Positions 36,812-45,699 of a stretch of DNA of 64,000 bases are shown piece by piece; the stretch's first letter is position 1, and every line of letters starts with the position of its first letter. Both the position numbers and the translations under genes were made by a program. The notes below the pieces were generated by a model. That model searched no databases. It was not told the DNA's origin and was given only the letters and a program-made list of their open reading frames with translations. Origin of the DNA: UBA952 sp044361535. Its GTDB lineage: Bacteria > Bacteroidota > Bacteroidia > Flavobacteriales_D > Crocinitomicaceae. The DNA lies in the NCBI GenBank assembly GCA_044361535.1, contig JBIKIQ010000003.1, positions 186,001 through 250,000 of the forward strand, given 5' to 3'.

Positions 36812-37231
36812 TTATCCAATCATTTGATGGCCGATAACAACTTTCAACTCTTTGATGGATTGGGTTAGTTTGGCGCATTCCTTTTCCTTTTGTTGGAGCA
36901 GCTGCAGTGCTTGAACATTTTTGCGGAATTTATCCGGGAAATGGTTAGTATATTTCTGCCCCTGGTGGATGAGGTTTGAAAGTTCCTTTTTGCGAATGAA
37001 GGGAATAACCGAACCGCACAAAACTTGGTGAAATCTGCGACCTTGCCAAAGGGCAAAAAGGATCCAGTACAAGCTTTCTTTTTCCTGCTCCGATTGGCAG
37101 ATACAAATAAAGCAATTCGGGCAAGGCTCTGAAAGTGGTTTTCCGCTGTTAAGACCTTTGCAAAGGATGAAGAAATGAGGCTGGGAAATACTGTTCTCCG
37201 GCCGAAACGATTTGAGTTGAAAACTGAACAT
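36812..37231 (-). CDS. Orphan HsdS-like half subunit (single TRD plus coiled coil)
   Basis: 139 aa. FFILCKGLNSGK...NCFICI, then LYWILFALWQGRRFHQ, GSVIPFIRKKELSNL and a C-terminal helix (LLQQKEKECAKLTQSIKELK) follow the order of the target-recognition domain and spacer helix of type I restriction specificity subunits. At 139 residues it is at most one half. No HsdM or HsdR is in the window. The last ~35 codons plus hairpin are repeated at 32664 and 31463. It may be a partner for a chromosomal system or a relic. Confidence 0.5.
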   Translation of the reverse strand: MFSFQLKSFRPENSISQPHFFILCKGLNSGKPLSEPCPNCFICICQSEQEKESLYWILFALWQGRRFHQVLCGSVIPFIRKKELSNLIHQGQKYTNHFPDKFRKNVQALQLLQQKEKECAKLTQSIKELKVVIGHQMIG

Positions 37232-37300
37232 AATTTAGGGTTAAAAAAATTATGTTCGGGGGATTAGCGCTTCGCGCACAGTTATAACTCAAAAGAAAAA

Positions 37301-37333
37301 AAAAGAAAAAAAAGAAAGCCCTACCGATAGGGC
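37301..37333 (-). terminator. Terminator downstream of the HD/PD-(D/E)XK gene
   Basis: GCCCTA and TAGGGC arms with a CCGA loop (37318-37333), followed on the minus strand by a long T-rich run. It lies about 240 bases past the stop at 37577. The rest of 37232-37576 contains no gene that I can support. Confidence 0.6.
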
Positions 37334-37576
37334 GAAAATGGAGCGGATGCAAGGTTTTTGACTGCTTTTTTTGAATTGTAAAAAGGAGTTTGATTGAATT
37401 GAAAATTTAAAATGTAAAATGTGGTTCTAAAGTGAAACCAAAAAAAGAGGCAAAATCTCGACTTGACCTTGCAGGAGCGTAATAAAGCGCCCTAGATTTG
37501 CGAGGATTTTTTAAATTTACGGTAAAAAATAAACTATTCTCGCCCAATATTCAACAAAACTCAATTATTACTTAAG

Positions 37577-39496
37577 TTAGTTTGAATAACAAATATAACC
37601 TCCCTTACCAGTATTTTGGATAAAATTAATTTCTGGCATAGCATCAGGAAATGTCAAATTTGGTTTTATTTTCTTTTCAAAATCTTCTTTGGTTTGTTTT
37701 TTAAAACCACTTGAAGTATTTTTCCCTTCGATTATGTAAAATTCAAATTTTGTCCTGTTAAAAATGGCAATTACTAAATCAAGATCAGTAATTTTTACAG
37801 CATTCTCAGGATTTTGTTGTTTGTATAATTTTGCTGGATCTAAGTTGTATTTATCTATTTCAATAGGAAAAAGGCAGTAGAATATATTTACATACCTTTT
37901 TATCTTAGTGACATTATTAATAATATGATTTGCGATTAAAAGATTATTCTTAATATCATCTGTTGTATATAATTCAGCGTGTAATTCCTTTAAATATGAA
38001 GAAAACTCAGCTTTTGAATTGCTAAATCCAGTAATGTGAAAATCAGGACTAGATTGAGTTAATTTATTTATTAATTGTTGATTTTCAAACTTAATGTAAG
38101 CACTTAATTCATGTTCATTTCTAAATAGTACCCTAAACAATTCCAAAAATACTTTTCTTGAATAATGTTTACGAAGAATAGACGTTGAAATTTTTCTTAA
38201 TCCACTGCCAGGTAATGTATTGATATATTCAAACTTTTTAATGAACAAGGAATGAACATTAAAATAATTAAGTAAAAAATGATTTTGATTTTCCTTAGTT
38301 ATTGTTAAAGAGTCTATTATGATATGATTAAAGAAAAGTGTTTTTCGACCATCATGTATCATAGATATTCTATTTTTTTTATCAGAAATTCCTGAATTTA
38401 AAATAGATCCCAATTCTTCTTCTTGAATATAGTTATTTACTATTGCCTCTTGAAAGTTAAAAAGATCACGTTTTATACCGAAAATTTCAATATCTTCTCT
38501 TGAAACATAATATTGTAAGCATTTCTTTTCATTTGGTGTTTGGATTTGAAAACTGGGAACATTTCTATTATTAAGACTTAAAAGAAAGTTATCAAATTTT
38601 AGCTTATTCAAGCCTCTTCGTGAAGTTTCGTATTCTAAATATTGGATAAAACGAACTCGATTCAATTCAAAAGCATTGGCAGAATTAGGAGATATATATA
38701 ATTTTTTTGTAAGTGTAGTTTCGCATGAATCAAAGAAAGATTCGAAATCGGAAGAATTAGGATTGAATAAGGTTTTATAGTTGAAAGTGTTAAGTACTAT
38801 TTTTGTTATATCAACATGAAAAGGAAAGTCACTATTAAAGCTATCTAAGTATACAAAACAAATTTGACGCACTTTATTAAATAACCATTTCAATTTTTGA
38901 AGTTGTGGTGAATTTTCTTCAATAGTTTTACTAAAAAATTGAAAGATGATTTGTCTTATTGTAGGATCTGACACATTTTGAAATAAAAAATTGAGTGCAA
39001 TTAAATATTTTATTTTATAGTAATCATGAGACCTGAAAACATTTTCAACAAAATTTCGCCATGACTCATCTTGGATAATTTCTTTAAGGAAGATTTTTTT
39101 ATCCGTATTATTTTTTTGAAGATACTGAAATAATGCTACTTCAGAAGCTAATGTGCCTTGAAGATGACCGATATTTGCAAATAAGACGGCTATTTGTAAA
39201 ATTTCCATACCAGATGCCGTTATTCCTGTTGCTATTTTGTGATTACTAGATAAACCTGTTCTAAAAACTTCATCTTTTAGTTTTAATAATAAATGCAATT
39301 GCAACATTACATAATCCCATCTTTTGTGATTATTACCAGGATGGGATTTTGAAATAAAACCTAAATGGTCTATTGATTTTAAATATTCAATTAAGTTATT
39401 CGCTTCAAGAATATTGTAGAAATCTAATGATTTAGAATGTAAAGCAATATCAATTTTACCAAATTTAGATAGTTCGTGAGAAATTATCTTTGTCAT
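37577..39496 (-). CDS. Large protein with decayed HD-like N-terminus and PD-(D/E)XK-like C-terminus
   Basis: 639 aa, no signal or membrane helix. N-terminus has HKRWDYVMLQLHLLLKL and EILQIAVLFANIGHLQGTLASE, which look like the helices of an HD phosphohydrolase in which the HD pair has become AN. The middle is helical and unrecognised. Near the C-terminus DLDLVIAIF (D571/D573) followed by FYIIEGKNTSSG (E590-G-K592) matches the PD-(D/E)XK nuclease core. I infer a sensor-nuclease type defence protein; the domain calls are by eye. Confidence 0.5.
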   Translation of the reverse strand: MTKIISHELSKFGKIDIALHSKSLDFYNILEANNLIEYLKSIDHLGFISKSHPGNNHKRWDYVMLQLHLLLKLKDEVFRTGLSSNHKIATGITASGMEILQIAVLFANIGHLQGTLASEVALFQYLQKNNTDKKIFLKEIIQDESWRNFVENVFRSHDYYKIKYLIALNFLFQNVSDPTIRQIIFQFFSKTIEENSPQLQKLKWLFNKVRQICFVYLDSFNSDFPFHVDITKIVLNTFNYKTLFNPNSSDFESFFDSCETTLTKKLYISPNSANAFELNRVRFIQYLEYETSRRGLNKLKFDNFLLSLNNRNVPSFQIQTPNEKKCLQYYVSREDIEIFGIKRDLFNFQEAIVNNYIQEEELGSILNSGISDKKNRISMIHDGRKTLFFNHIIIDSLTITKENQNHFLLNYFNVHSLFIKKFEYINTLPGSGLRKISTSILRKHYSRKVFLELFRVLFRNEHELSAYIKFENQQLINKLTQSSPDFHITGFSNSKAEFSSYLKELHAELYTTDDIKNNLLIANHIINNVTKIKRYVNIFYCLFPIEIDKYNLDPAKLYKQQNPENAVKITDLDLVIAIFNRTKFEFYIIEGKNTSSGFKKQTKEDFEKKIKPNLTFPDAMPEINFIQNTGKGGYICYSN

Positions 39497-39548
39497 AAAT
39501 GTTCTAGCAGATTAATAGAATTTAATTTAATGTGTTTTAACTTAATTT

Positions 39549-39686
39549 GTACATAGCGGTTTGCAGATTTGCGATGGGCGGGCTTTTCACCACAAATGCC
39601 CGTGCGGAGAACTGAACTTTCTGTAACCACAAAACTGTCTGCGGAGCTCGAAACCCCGCCTATTGCAAATGTGCTGTTAGCAGTAG
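39549..39686. repeat. attC-like long imperfect palindrome
   Basis: Left arm 39549-39583 and right arm 39651-39686 are imperfect reverse complements (CCCGCC, then CATCGCAAATCTGC against TATTGCAAATGTGC, then the outer ends). The centre is about 70 bases and richer in GC than the surroundings. It sits just past the 3' end of the DUF6602 gene, where attC sites lie in integron cassettes. Similar elements recur in Bacteroidota genomes from memory. Confidence 0.55.
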
Positions 39687-39688
39687 TT

Positions 39689-40402
39689 TTATTCATTCCA
39701 GTTTGCTAATGGCTCAAAATATGAGTTAATATCTAAACTTCGTCCAAGGAATGATGTTCCATATGATGTCAGGTAATAATAAACAAATCCGATTGCAGCT
39801 GCACTACCATTGACGGTAGCAAATTGTTCAGGCCCTGTCCAATTAAGAAGTCTCCCTTTGTTTATTAAAACGCCACGATTTAGTATGCAAATTAAATCAA
39901 ATGTCTCTTGCCAACTTTTCTGATTGATTTCATCAAGCAGTGTGTCCCATGTTGCTCCTTCATAACCGAAGGCAATTCTTAATGGTCGGTTCAAAGGCGT
40001 TCCGATTGATATAGTCGCACCAGAAGTAATTGAAAGTTTTTGAACATTATCAAACGTATGAGCAGCTTCTCCAAGTTTTGTTCTGTCTAAATTGGATTTA
40101 ATTTCTAAAGCAGCAAATACTCCTTCCGCTAAATAAGTATTATCAGAGCCAAACTCCAATGAAGGAGCGTCATCTCTAATAACTATTAAGTCAAGTTGTC
40201 CTGTCTTGTTGCCTTTGCTGTCCCATATTTCACCAGACTTTGTTTTAAGTTTGGGAGGCAAAACATTATTTAGAAAAAGGTTGCAAAAATTTTCTCTGTT
40301 TCTCCCCAAATTTGCGGAAGCGTTTTGTTCAGCACTTCTATCGTAATTGGCTTCTAAAACTTTTGCAGTCTTTTTAAAATAGTCAAATAGTATTGGTTTC
40401 AT
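39689..40402 (-). CDS. DUF6602-type PD-(D/E)XK nuclease-like protein
   Basis: 237 aa. NLGRNRENFCNLFLNNVLPPKL, then the nuclease core TGQLDLIVIRDDAP (D71) and GVFAALEIKSNL (E100-I-K102). The order fits DUF6602, a restriction-endonuclease-like family seen in defence loci. All core acids and the lysine are present. It begins 15 bases after the trypsin-like gene and is followed by the attC-like palindrome, so protease, nuclease and palindrome look like one cassette. Confidence 0.7.
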   Translation of the reverse strand: MKPILFDYFKKTAKVLEANYDRSAEQNASANLGRNRENFCNLFLNNVLPPKLKTKSGEIWDSKGNKTGQLDLIVIRDDAPSLEFGSDNTYLAEGVFAALEIKSNLDRTKLGEAAHTFDNVQKLSITSGATISIGTPLNRPLRIAFGYEGATWDTLLDEINQKSWQETFDLICILNRGVLINKGRLLNWTGPEQFATVNGSAAAIGFVYYYLTSYGTSFLGRSLDINSYFEPLANWNE

Positions 40403-40417
40403 AAAGTATTTATTGAA

Positions 40418-41446
40418 TTATTGTGCCACTGCATTAGCATCAGCAAGCCTCTCTTTCAGTTTAGTTTCAACAATGGATAATGGCGTAGCAATACCATTAA
40501 CGTATTGCAGATTACCATCCATATTATTATTAATTAATAATTGAATAAAACTTGCTTGACTTTGGACGGAGTTCACTTTAAAAACTTCTTGCTCTCTGTC
40601 ATAAATTAAATATGGGGCACCAGAAGAACCAAATCGGAAAAATCCTTTGATTAAGTATCGTGTTCCTACAAACCGATATACATTTCCTAACACATCAGTC
40701 TCTTGTGCAAAATTGTCAAGCAAGCCTTCTATTCGTGCTTCATTAATTATTCTGCCTAAGTTATCATAAGGTGCGACTTGTAAACAGTAATAATCTTGTG
40801 TTCCTGTGTCATACAATTCAAAGTCGATTTCTACTGAAGGTAATTTGTCAATAATTTCTGAAGGTGTATTGATAATTCGGTAAATAGCAATGTCTTCGTT
40901 TTCTAAATTATCTAACAACTCTAATTCAATCAGGAATGTGTGCCTGTTTATAGAAGGTTCTGGAAATTTGTGGTTAGCTGGGAAATGAATATTCAAAGAA
41001 GCGTCATTACAAAAGGCATTGTTTCTAAACGTAGTAACCAAAAATGGTTTGCAGCAACCTTCACTGTAAAGTTTTGTGTATCTTCTGTCAACCTTTGCAT
41101 CATCAAGTTTTTTTGCAAGTTGTTCACCGGTTAGTTGATTTAAACCTGTAGCTATACGTTGATTAGTTCCAGCTATAAGTGGATATGCTTGGTCAAATTG
41201 CGGTTTATCCGCTGCACCAATTTTAGTTGATAATTCAGTCTGGTAATAATGGTCTGTTAATACGAGGGGCAACCTGTCTTGTTGTCTCAAGTTGTGAGCT
41301 ACACTTACTATAATTCCTTTACCTATGTGGAATGCACAAATGTTATTTGCAAATGCCTTGTTTGGTGCACTAGAATTATATATTGACATTATTCTGAAAA
41401 GAGGAGAACAGTTCTCGTCAATTAATTGCAATTTTTTATCTTTCAT
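40418..41446 (-). CDS. Intracellular trypsin-like (S1) protease
   Basis: 342 aa, no signal peptide. Catalytic His H51 in IVSVAHNL, Asp D185 in ENEDIAIYRI, Ser S275 in RFGSSGAPYL (GxSGxP-like). There are insertions between the His and Asp (LTGEQLAKKLDDAKVDRRY). A cytoplasmic trypsin-like protease directly upstream of a nuclease gene suggests regulated proteolysis of the nuclease or of a shared target. Upstream lies boundary repeat J2. Confidence 0.75.
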   Translation of the reverse strand: MKDKKLQLIDENCSPLFRIMSIYNSSAPNKAFANNICAFHIGKGIIVSVAHNLRQQDRLPLVLTDHYYQTELSTKIGAADKPQFDQAYPLIAGTNQRIATGLNQLTGEQLAKKLDDAKVDRRYTKLYSEGCCKPFLVTTFRNNAFCNDASLNIHFPANHKFPEPSINRHTFLIELELLDNLENEDIAIYRIINTPSEIIDKLPSVEIDFELYDTGTQDYYCLQVAPYDNLGRIINEARIEGLLDNFAQETDVLGNVYRFVGTRYLIKGFFRFGSSGAPYLIYDREQEVFKVNSVQSQASFIQLLINNNMDGNLQYVNGIATPLSIVETKLKERLADANAVAQ

Positions 41447-41493
41447 CTGTCCGTTATTTAAATGTTTGGTGTCGGTTTAAAATTACTGCTAAC

Positions 41494-41627
41494 TTATTTA
41501 TAATCGAAACAAACATTCGCATTTACATCGTTTCATAATTGTATTAGAGAAAGCTTAGCGTATTGGCTAATTTACTAACAATAGGAATGTGGGATTTATG
41601 TAAGAAATGGGTAGAAAGATGTATAAG
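41494..41627. repeat. Boundary repeat J2, homologous to 30582-30718
   Basis: See J1. Similarity continues weakly to about 41917, through a GGGGGTTTTTACTAT string, a broken relative of the 96-aa frame and a TCCCGAT...ATCGGGA hairpin (41888-41917), in the same order as at 30.6-31.26 kb. Confidence 0.6.
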
Positions 41628-41917
41628 ACGGTGTATTTTATTGTTAGTTGTTGGAATAGTGAGGGATTGGGGGGATTTTGAATTGAATGGAGGTTAAAAA
41701 AACATAGGGTTTACCCCTATAAAAATGGGGGTTTTTACTATTTGTGAGTTTTGGTGGTTGGGAATAAAGAAAAAGGGAAAACTGCCTAGAGCCAGCGATG
41801 GAAAGACGAAATGGAGCCATGAGGGTTGCGAAATGGCGTAATGAAGTGTGGTAGCATGGAAGTGAGAAAGGGATTTTAGTAAAACTGTCCCGATGTTTCA
41901 CTATGTTTCAATCGGGA

Positions 41918-42632
41918 TCAGTTCGATTCACGGAATTTCCTCCGTAAATCCCGATCTCACTGAAATGCGCGAGCCGACCGCGAGTTAGCGCCGAAGGGGG
42001 ATATGAAGAACGACCGGAGGAAGTGGGAATGACCTCTGCAAGTTGCACAAGGGACTGGCACCTCGACAAGCTCGGTGGACGAAATATGAGGACGACGAGC
42101 GAAGGCGGTTTTTGATTGGGGTTGGGGAAAACAAGCTCTTTGGCATGAGGGACGAGGGACAATGTGGTTGTGTGCGGTGCGGAAAGCTAGTGATGGAACG
42201 AAAACGGAGGGGATCCAGCCATTTCGACTGTGCTCAATGGACTTATTAATGCGATGTCTATTTTTTATTTAGGATGGTCTCTGCCCCGGAGATGAAGTGG
42301 AAGAAGTTGCTTTTAGCACATGGGCTCAAAAACTGTGACAGTCCCGCAGCTGAGGCGCTTTAGCAGGCGAGCATAAACACAAGCAGCGGCAGACCCCCAG
42401 CAGAGAAATTGTGAGAGAGAGCGAAGAGAGCGCGGGATTTGGAGGAACGAAGCCGAACGAACACCTTATTGGGGACTTCTTCGCCAAGGCTACGAAGGCC
42501 GAAGAATGGGGGGATGGAGGAGCTGCGACTGAGGACGCCCGAAGAACAGGCGAAGAAAACAAGTGAACAGCCACAAAGAGAATGTTGAACGACTGGCTAA
42601 GGAACGCTAAAAACAAGGGTGCTTCGACAGGC
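41918..42632. other. GC-rich gene-free stretch beyond the RHS gene
   Basis: About 700 bases clearly richer in G and purines on the plus strand than all neighbours. It holds dispersed-repeat motifs (CCTCGACAAGCTCGGTGG near 42059, a CTTCGACAGGCTCAG copy near 42621). Frames on both strands are open for up to about 100 codons but show no protein signature. Probably decayed foreign DNA. Confidence 0.5.
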
Positions 42633-44318
42633 TCAGCAACCCTTGCGGAGTGAGGGAGTGCGAGTTTGTATGGCACTTTGTATTACCCTTGTATTTATGT
42701 TTTTCTGAAGCTGTGATGAGCAGGACGAAGACCGATTATCTATTCCTAATTTATCCATCTGATTATTCACCCGAATAATAGATCCTAAGTAATAACCTAA
42801 ACTTGATTCTTTAGTTTCAGATGTTAAATCACCAAGATTTTCTTTTGTAAGAATAACTCCTTTGATTACAGTTTCATCATTTTTTGATTTAATTGTTAGT
42901 TTGTTTTGATCTTTTAATGCATTACGATATTGTTCAGGTGTATATTGATCAGCATTATAATTAAAAACATTGAATTTAAAAACAACTTCATGTGCTTCAC
43001 TATCTTTAAATCCTTGATTATAGTCTTTTTCTAAATCTGATTTTATTCCTGCAAGTAATTTATCTGATTTCTTAGTGAATTTTTTATCGTTCTTAACATA
43101 AAAGCCTTGATTTAAATCTTTTTTCTTTGAAATTCCAACATGAATATCAACCTCAACAATTCTTTTAATAACAGTTTCACCTTTTGAGTTGGTAAATTTT
43201 TCCAAATATGTAATACCTTCCAAACCTTCCAATTCAATTAGTGATAAAGGACTATTACTGGAAAATTGATATGGCGTTAAATAAGGATAGCTTTTCGCCA
43301 ATGGATCAACAGCAAAAAACCTTCCAACCCTAGGATCGTGCTTGCGGTATTTATAATTTACGCTGTTTCCATCTCCCTTCACTTCATCGTCATGTTCTTG
43401 TCCTTGGAAGGAGTATCTATATCCATCCCCCTCAATCGTACGCCCATCAAGGGTTACGCCAAAGGGAGAGTAATCGGTTATAGTCTGCAAGCAGACCCTA
43501 TATGCGTCAACTGTGCCATCGGTATTGTTGTCAAGAGGTACTTTAACATCACAAAAAACAGCTAACACGTTGCCTAAATGGTTGGAGAATTCGTATTTTT
43601 TCCAGCCCAGTGTTCTGGTGTATTTGAACGGAGAAACCGCAGCTGTCAGCATGTTTGTTTTCTCTTCTTTTGTACCCAAACGTGCCGAACCAAAGATGTT
43701 TTTCTCAATCAGATTGTATTGCACTGTTTGAGCAGCCGTGAGGTGCTCATACATAGCAATTTGGTTGCCTTGAGCGTCTAAGATGTAATACGTAGATTTT
43801 TTCAGAACAATACCTGTATTGTCATAGACATGTTTTGCGATTCGGTGCCCCATGGCATCGTAATCGAAACGAATGAAGCGCTTGGAGGTATCGGAACCAC
43901 GTTGAATTTCTTTGACTTTTCCATCAACACGCCACGTAATTTTTGCGATATCCTCTGCAATGTCGCGCACTAATCGCCCTTCCTCATCGTATTTGTAATT
44001 GTTGTTTTGATTGATGTTGGTTGAAAGTGGATCAAAGGTTCCTTGATCATCAATATCTGTATTATCCACGGATGCGGATACAGCATCGTTGATGTGATAC
44101 AAGCGGTTTCGTTGCAATTTGCCATTGGCGTATTGGTACTTATAGCTCATTTCTTCTATCTTGGTGCCATCTCGTTTGTGTCTTTGTTGGGTGAGTATGT
44201 TGCCCATGGCATCGTAGGTAAATGCATTGTAATAGGCATTGTTGTATGAGCTTGGACTCCATGTGTTTGATGCTAACCCATTTTCGTAACTTCTGGATAT
44301 GTTTAATGTTCTATTCAT
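42633..44318 (-). CDS. Orphan RHS tip with variable C-terminal domain
   Basis: About 561 aa from ATG 44318 (GTG two codons upstream). YD repeats (FTYDAMGNILTQQ, YKYDEEGRLVRDI, RFDYDAMGHRIAKH), then the RHS core (SPFGVTLDGR, YSFQGQEHDDEV, DPRVGRFFAVDPLA, YQFSSNSPLSLIELEG), then about 200 variable residues, the usual place for a toxin. Normal RHS proteins are several times longer and secreted; here the N-terminus and export signal are missing. The toxin domain (VEVDIHVGISKKKDLN...) is unrecognised. Confidence 0.75.
   Translation of the reverse strand: MNRTLNISRSYENGLASNTWSPSSYNNAYYNAFTYDAMGNILTQQRHKRDGTKIEEMSYKYQYANGKLQRNRLYHINDAVSASVDNTDIDDQGTFDPLSTNINQNNNYKYDEEGRLVRDIAEDIAKITWRVDGKVKEIQRGSDTSKRFIRFDYDAMGHRIAKHVYDNTGIVLKKSTYYILDAQGNQIAMYEHLTAAQTVQYNLIEKNIFGSARLGTKEEKTNMLTAAVSPFKYTRTLGWKKYEFSNHLGNVLAVFCDVKVPLDNNTDGTVDAYRVCLQTITDYSPFGVTLDGRTIEGDGYRYSFQGQEHDDEVKGDGNSVNYKYRKHDPRVGRFFAVDPLAKSYPYLTPYQFSSNSPLSLIELEGLEGITYLEKFTNSKGETVIKRIVEVDIHVGISKKKDLNQGFYVKNDKKFTKKSDKLLAGIKSDLEKDYNQGFKDSEAHEVVFKFNVFNYNADQYTPEQYRNALKDQNKLTIKSKNDETVIKGVILTKENLGDLTSETKESSLGYYLGSIIRVNNQMDKLGIDNRSSSCSSQLQKNINTRVIQSAIQTRTPSLRKGC
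42676..42722. repeat. 45-bp repeat at the RHS 3' end
   Basis: Shared with 49178-49222 (GTATTACCC, ATGTTTTTCT, AAGCTGTGA in order, a few changes). In both places it lies at the 3' end of a minus-strand gene and similarity stops on both sides. Confidence 0.6.
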
Positions 44319-44439
44319 ACACACAATTACATCAAATGTATGATTTAATTTTTAGAAATAATGTATTTTATCATATTTTTAATTGAAAATTAGGGGTTTA
44401 TCCTTAAAATTTTACAAAAAAATCTAATCTTATAACTTT

Positions 44440-45699
44440 TTATTCAATAATGATTTTGTAAGATAAGTTTTGGAGTTTTAGAAAGTATATTCCTTTTTTA
44501 AAACTTGAAATGTCAATTGTTTGTTGATTGCCTGTTATGATGAACTCTGACAATTGTTTTCCATTTAAATCGGTTAATAGTGCTTTTTGACCAAATAGGT
44601 TTGTATTAATACCTGAAATATTGATTGAAGACGATGCAGGATTGGGGTAAATCTGAATATTTGATAGACCAGATATTGTTGAAACACTAACCCAATTAGG
44701 TAAAGATCCCTGTTGAAGCATAAAATATTTTGTTATTGAATTACTCTTTATAAGTAACCAAATGTTATTGTAGGAATCAACTTCTAATTCTGTAGTTACG
44801 TTATTGCTATCTGTATCCGGTAAGTTCAATAATAACTCTGAAATGTTTTTACTTTGTTCCCATGCGTTCGTAACAGGATTGTATTTAGAAATTACCTTAG
44901 CATTATGATTAATCAAGTTACAATTCGGGTCACCAAACAATGTCCACAGATTTTCATCTTGGTCAAACCGAATTTTCATAGGATGTCCATTCGGCATTTC
45001 AAGTGAATTATTTGTTGTAATACTTCCCACCGTAGATGTCATTTTGGCTTTCAGAATTTTGTCAACAGCAGTGAAATATAATGTGTCTGATTGCGGTTTT
45101 ATTAATAAATCACTGATAAAGTGGTTTAATGGTGTAGTAGTGTAAAAATAAGAAATGGTATTTTGATTAAAATCAACATTAGCTACTGAAATGTTATATG
45201 AGTTATAAAAGGTAGTTTGACCAATTTGTAGGCGATCAGACACAATGTTTGACTCATTTATTATTTGATCTTGAAAATACATGAGCGTTCCTGTAGGATT
45301 ATTTACCTCAAGATAAAGTGTATCATTTGAAACAGCCATATTACTTTTCATCGTTCTTGATCCAGGCAAGTAAATTCTTTGAAAGGTGTTTCCATCAAAA
45401 CGATAAAAGAAATTAGTTCCCGTGGTAAAACAATATATTCCGGAAGAGGTAAATACAGGTTTGCTGCACAAGAAACCAACAAAATTAAAATCAGGGACAA
45501 TGCTAATATTGTATTCCGTTAGAATACCATTTTTATCAATATGCGCCGGGTACTTTTTAACCAACCACAACGTAGAATCGTATGGATTGAATGCAATACA
45601 TTTTGAATCATAATTTATCATAACTTGTTGCCAAGATTGTGCTTTAAAATTTATATGAATTAAGAATAGTACACAGAGTGCTTTTATAATTTTATCCAT
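44440..45699 (-). CDS. T9SS-secreted beta-propeller-like protein (copy 2)
   Basis: 419 aa. Signal peptide ending FKAQ, blade-like repeats (KCIAFNPYDSTLWLVKK, MKIRFDQDENLWTLFGDP, LEVDSYNNIWLLIKS), type A sorting domain (IQIYPNPASSSINIS...KGIYFLKL). Same length, order and partner as copy 1 at 32819-34033, though diverged. Its start overlaps the end of the subtilisin gene by 16 bases. Confidence 0.75.
   Translation of the reverse strand: MDKIIKALCVLFLIHINFKAQSWQQVMINYDSKCIAFNPYDSTLWLVKKYPAHIDKNGILTEYNISIVPDFNFVGFLCSKPVFTSSGIYCFTTGTNFFYRFDGNTFQRIYLPGSRTMKSNMAVSNDTLYLEVNNPTGTLMYFQDQIINESNIVSDRLQIGQTTFYNSYNISVANVDFNQNTISYFYTTTPLNHFISDLLIKPQSDTLYFTAVDKILKAKMTSTVGSITTNNSLEMPNGHPMKIRFDQDENLWTLFGDPNCNLINHNAKVISKYNPVTNAWEQSKNISELLLNLPDTDSNNVTTELEVDSYNNIWLLIKSNSITKYFMLQQGSLPNWVSVSTISGLSNIQIYPNPASSSINISGINTNLFGQKALLTDLNGKQLSEFIITGNQQTIDISSFKKGIYFLKLQNLSYKIIIE

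Noticed and set aside
36812..37231. Complete type I restriction-modification system
   Set aside because: Only an HsdS-like half subunit is present; no HsdM or HsdR frame exists in the window.
39493..39696. Open frame of 67 codons between the 639-aa gene and the DUF6602 gene
   Set aside because: It runs through the long palindrome and overlaps both neighbours; the open frame is explained by the structured repeat.
42326..42676. 116-codon minus-strand frame in the GC-rich patch
   Set aside because: Ser/Ala/Pro/Leu-rich composition typical of the wrong strand of GC-rich DNA; no signature and no start signals.
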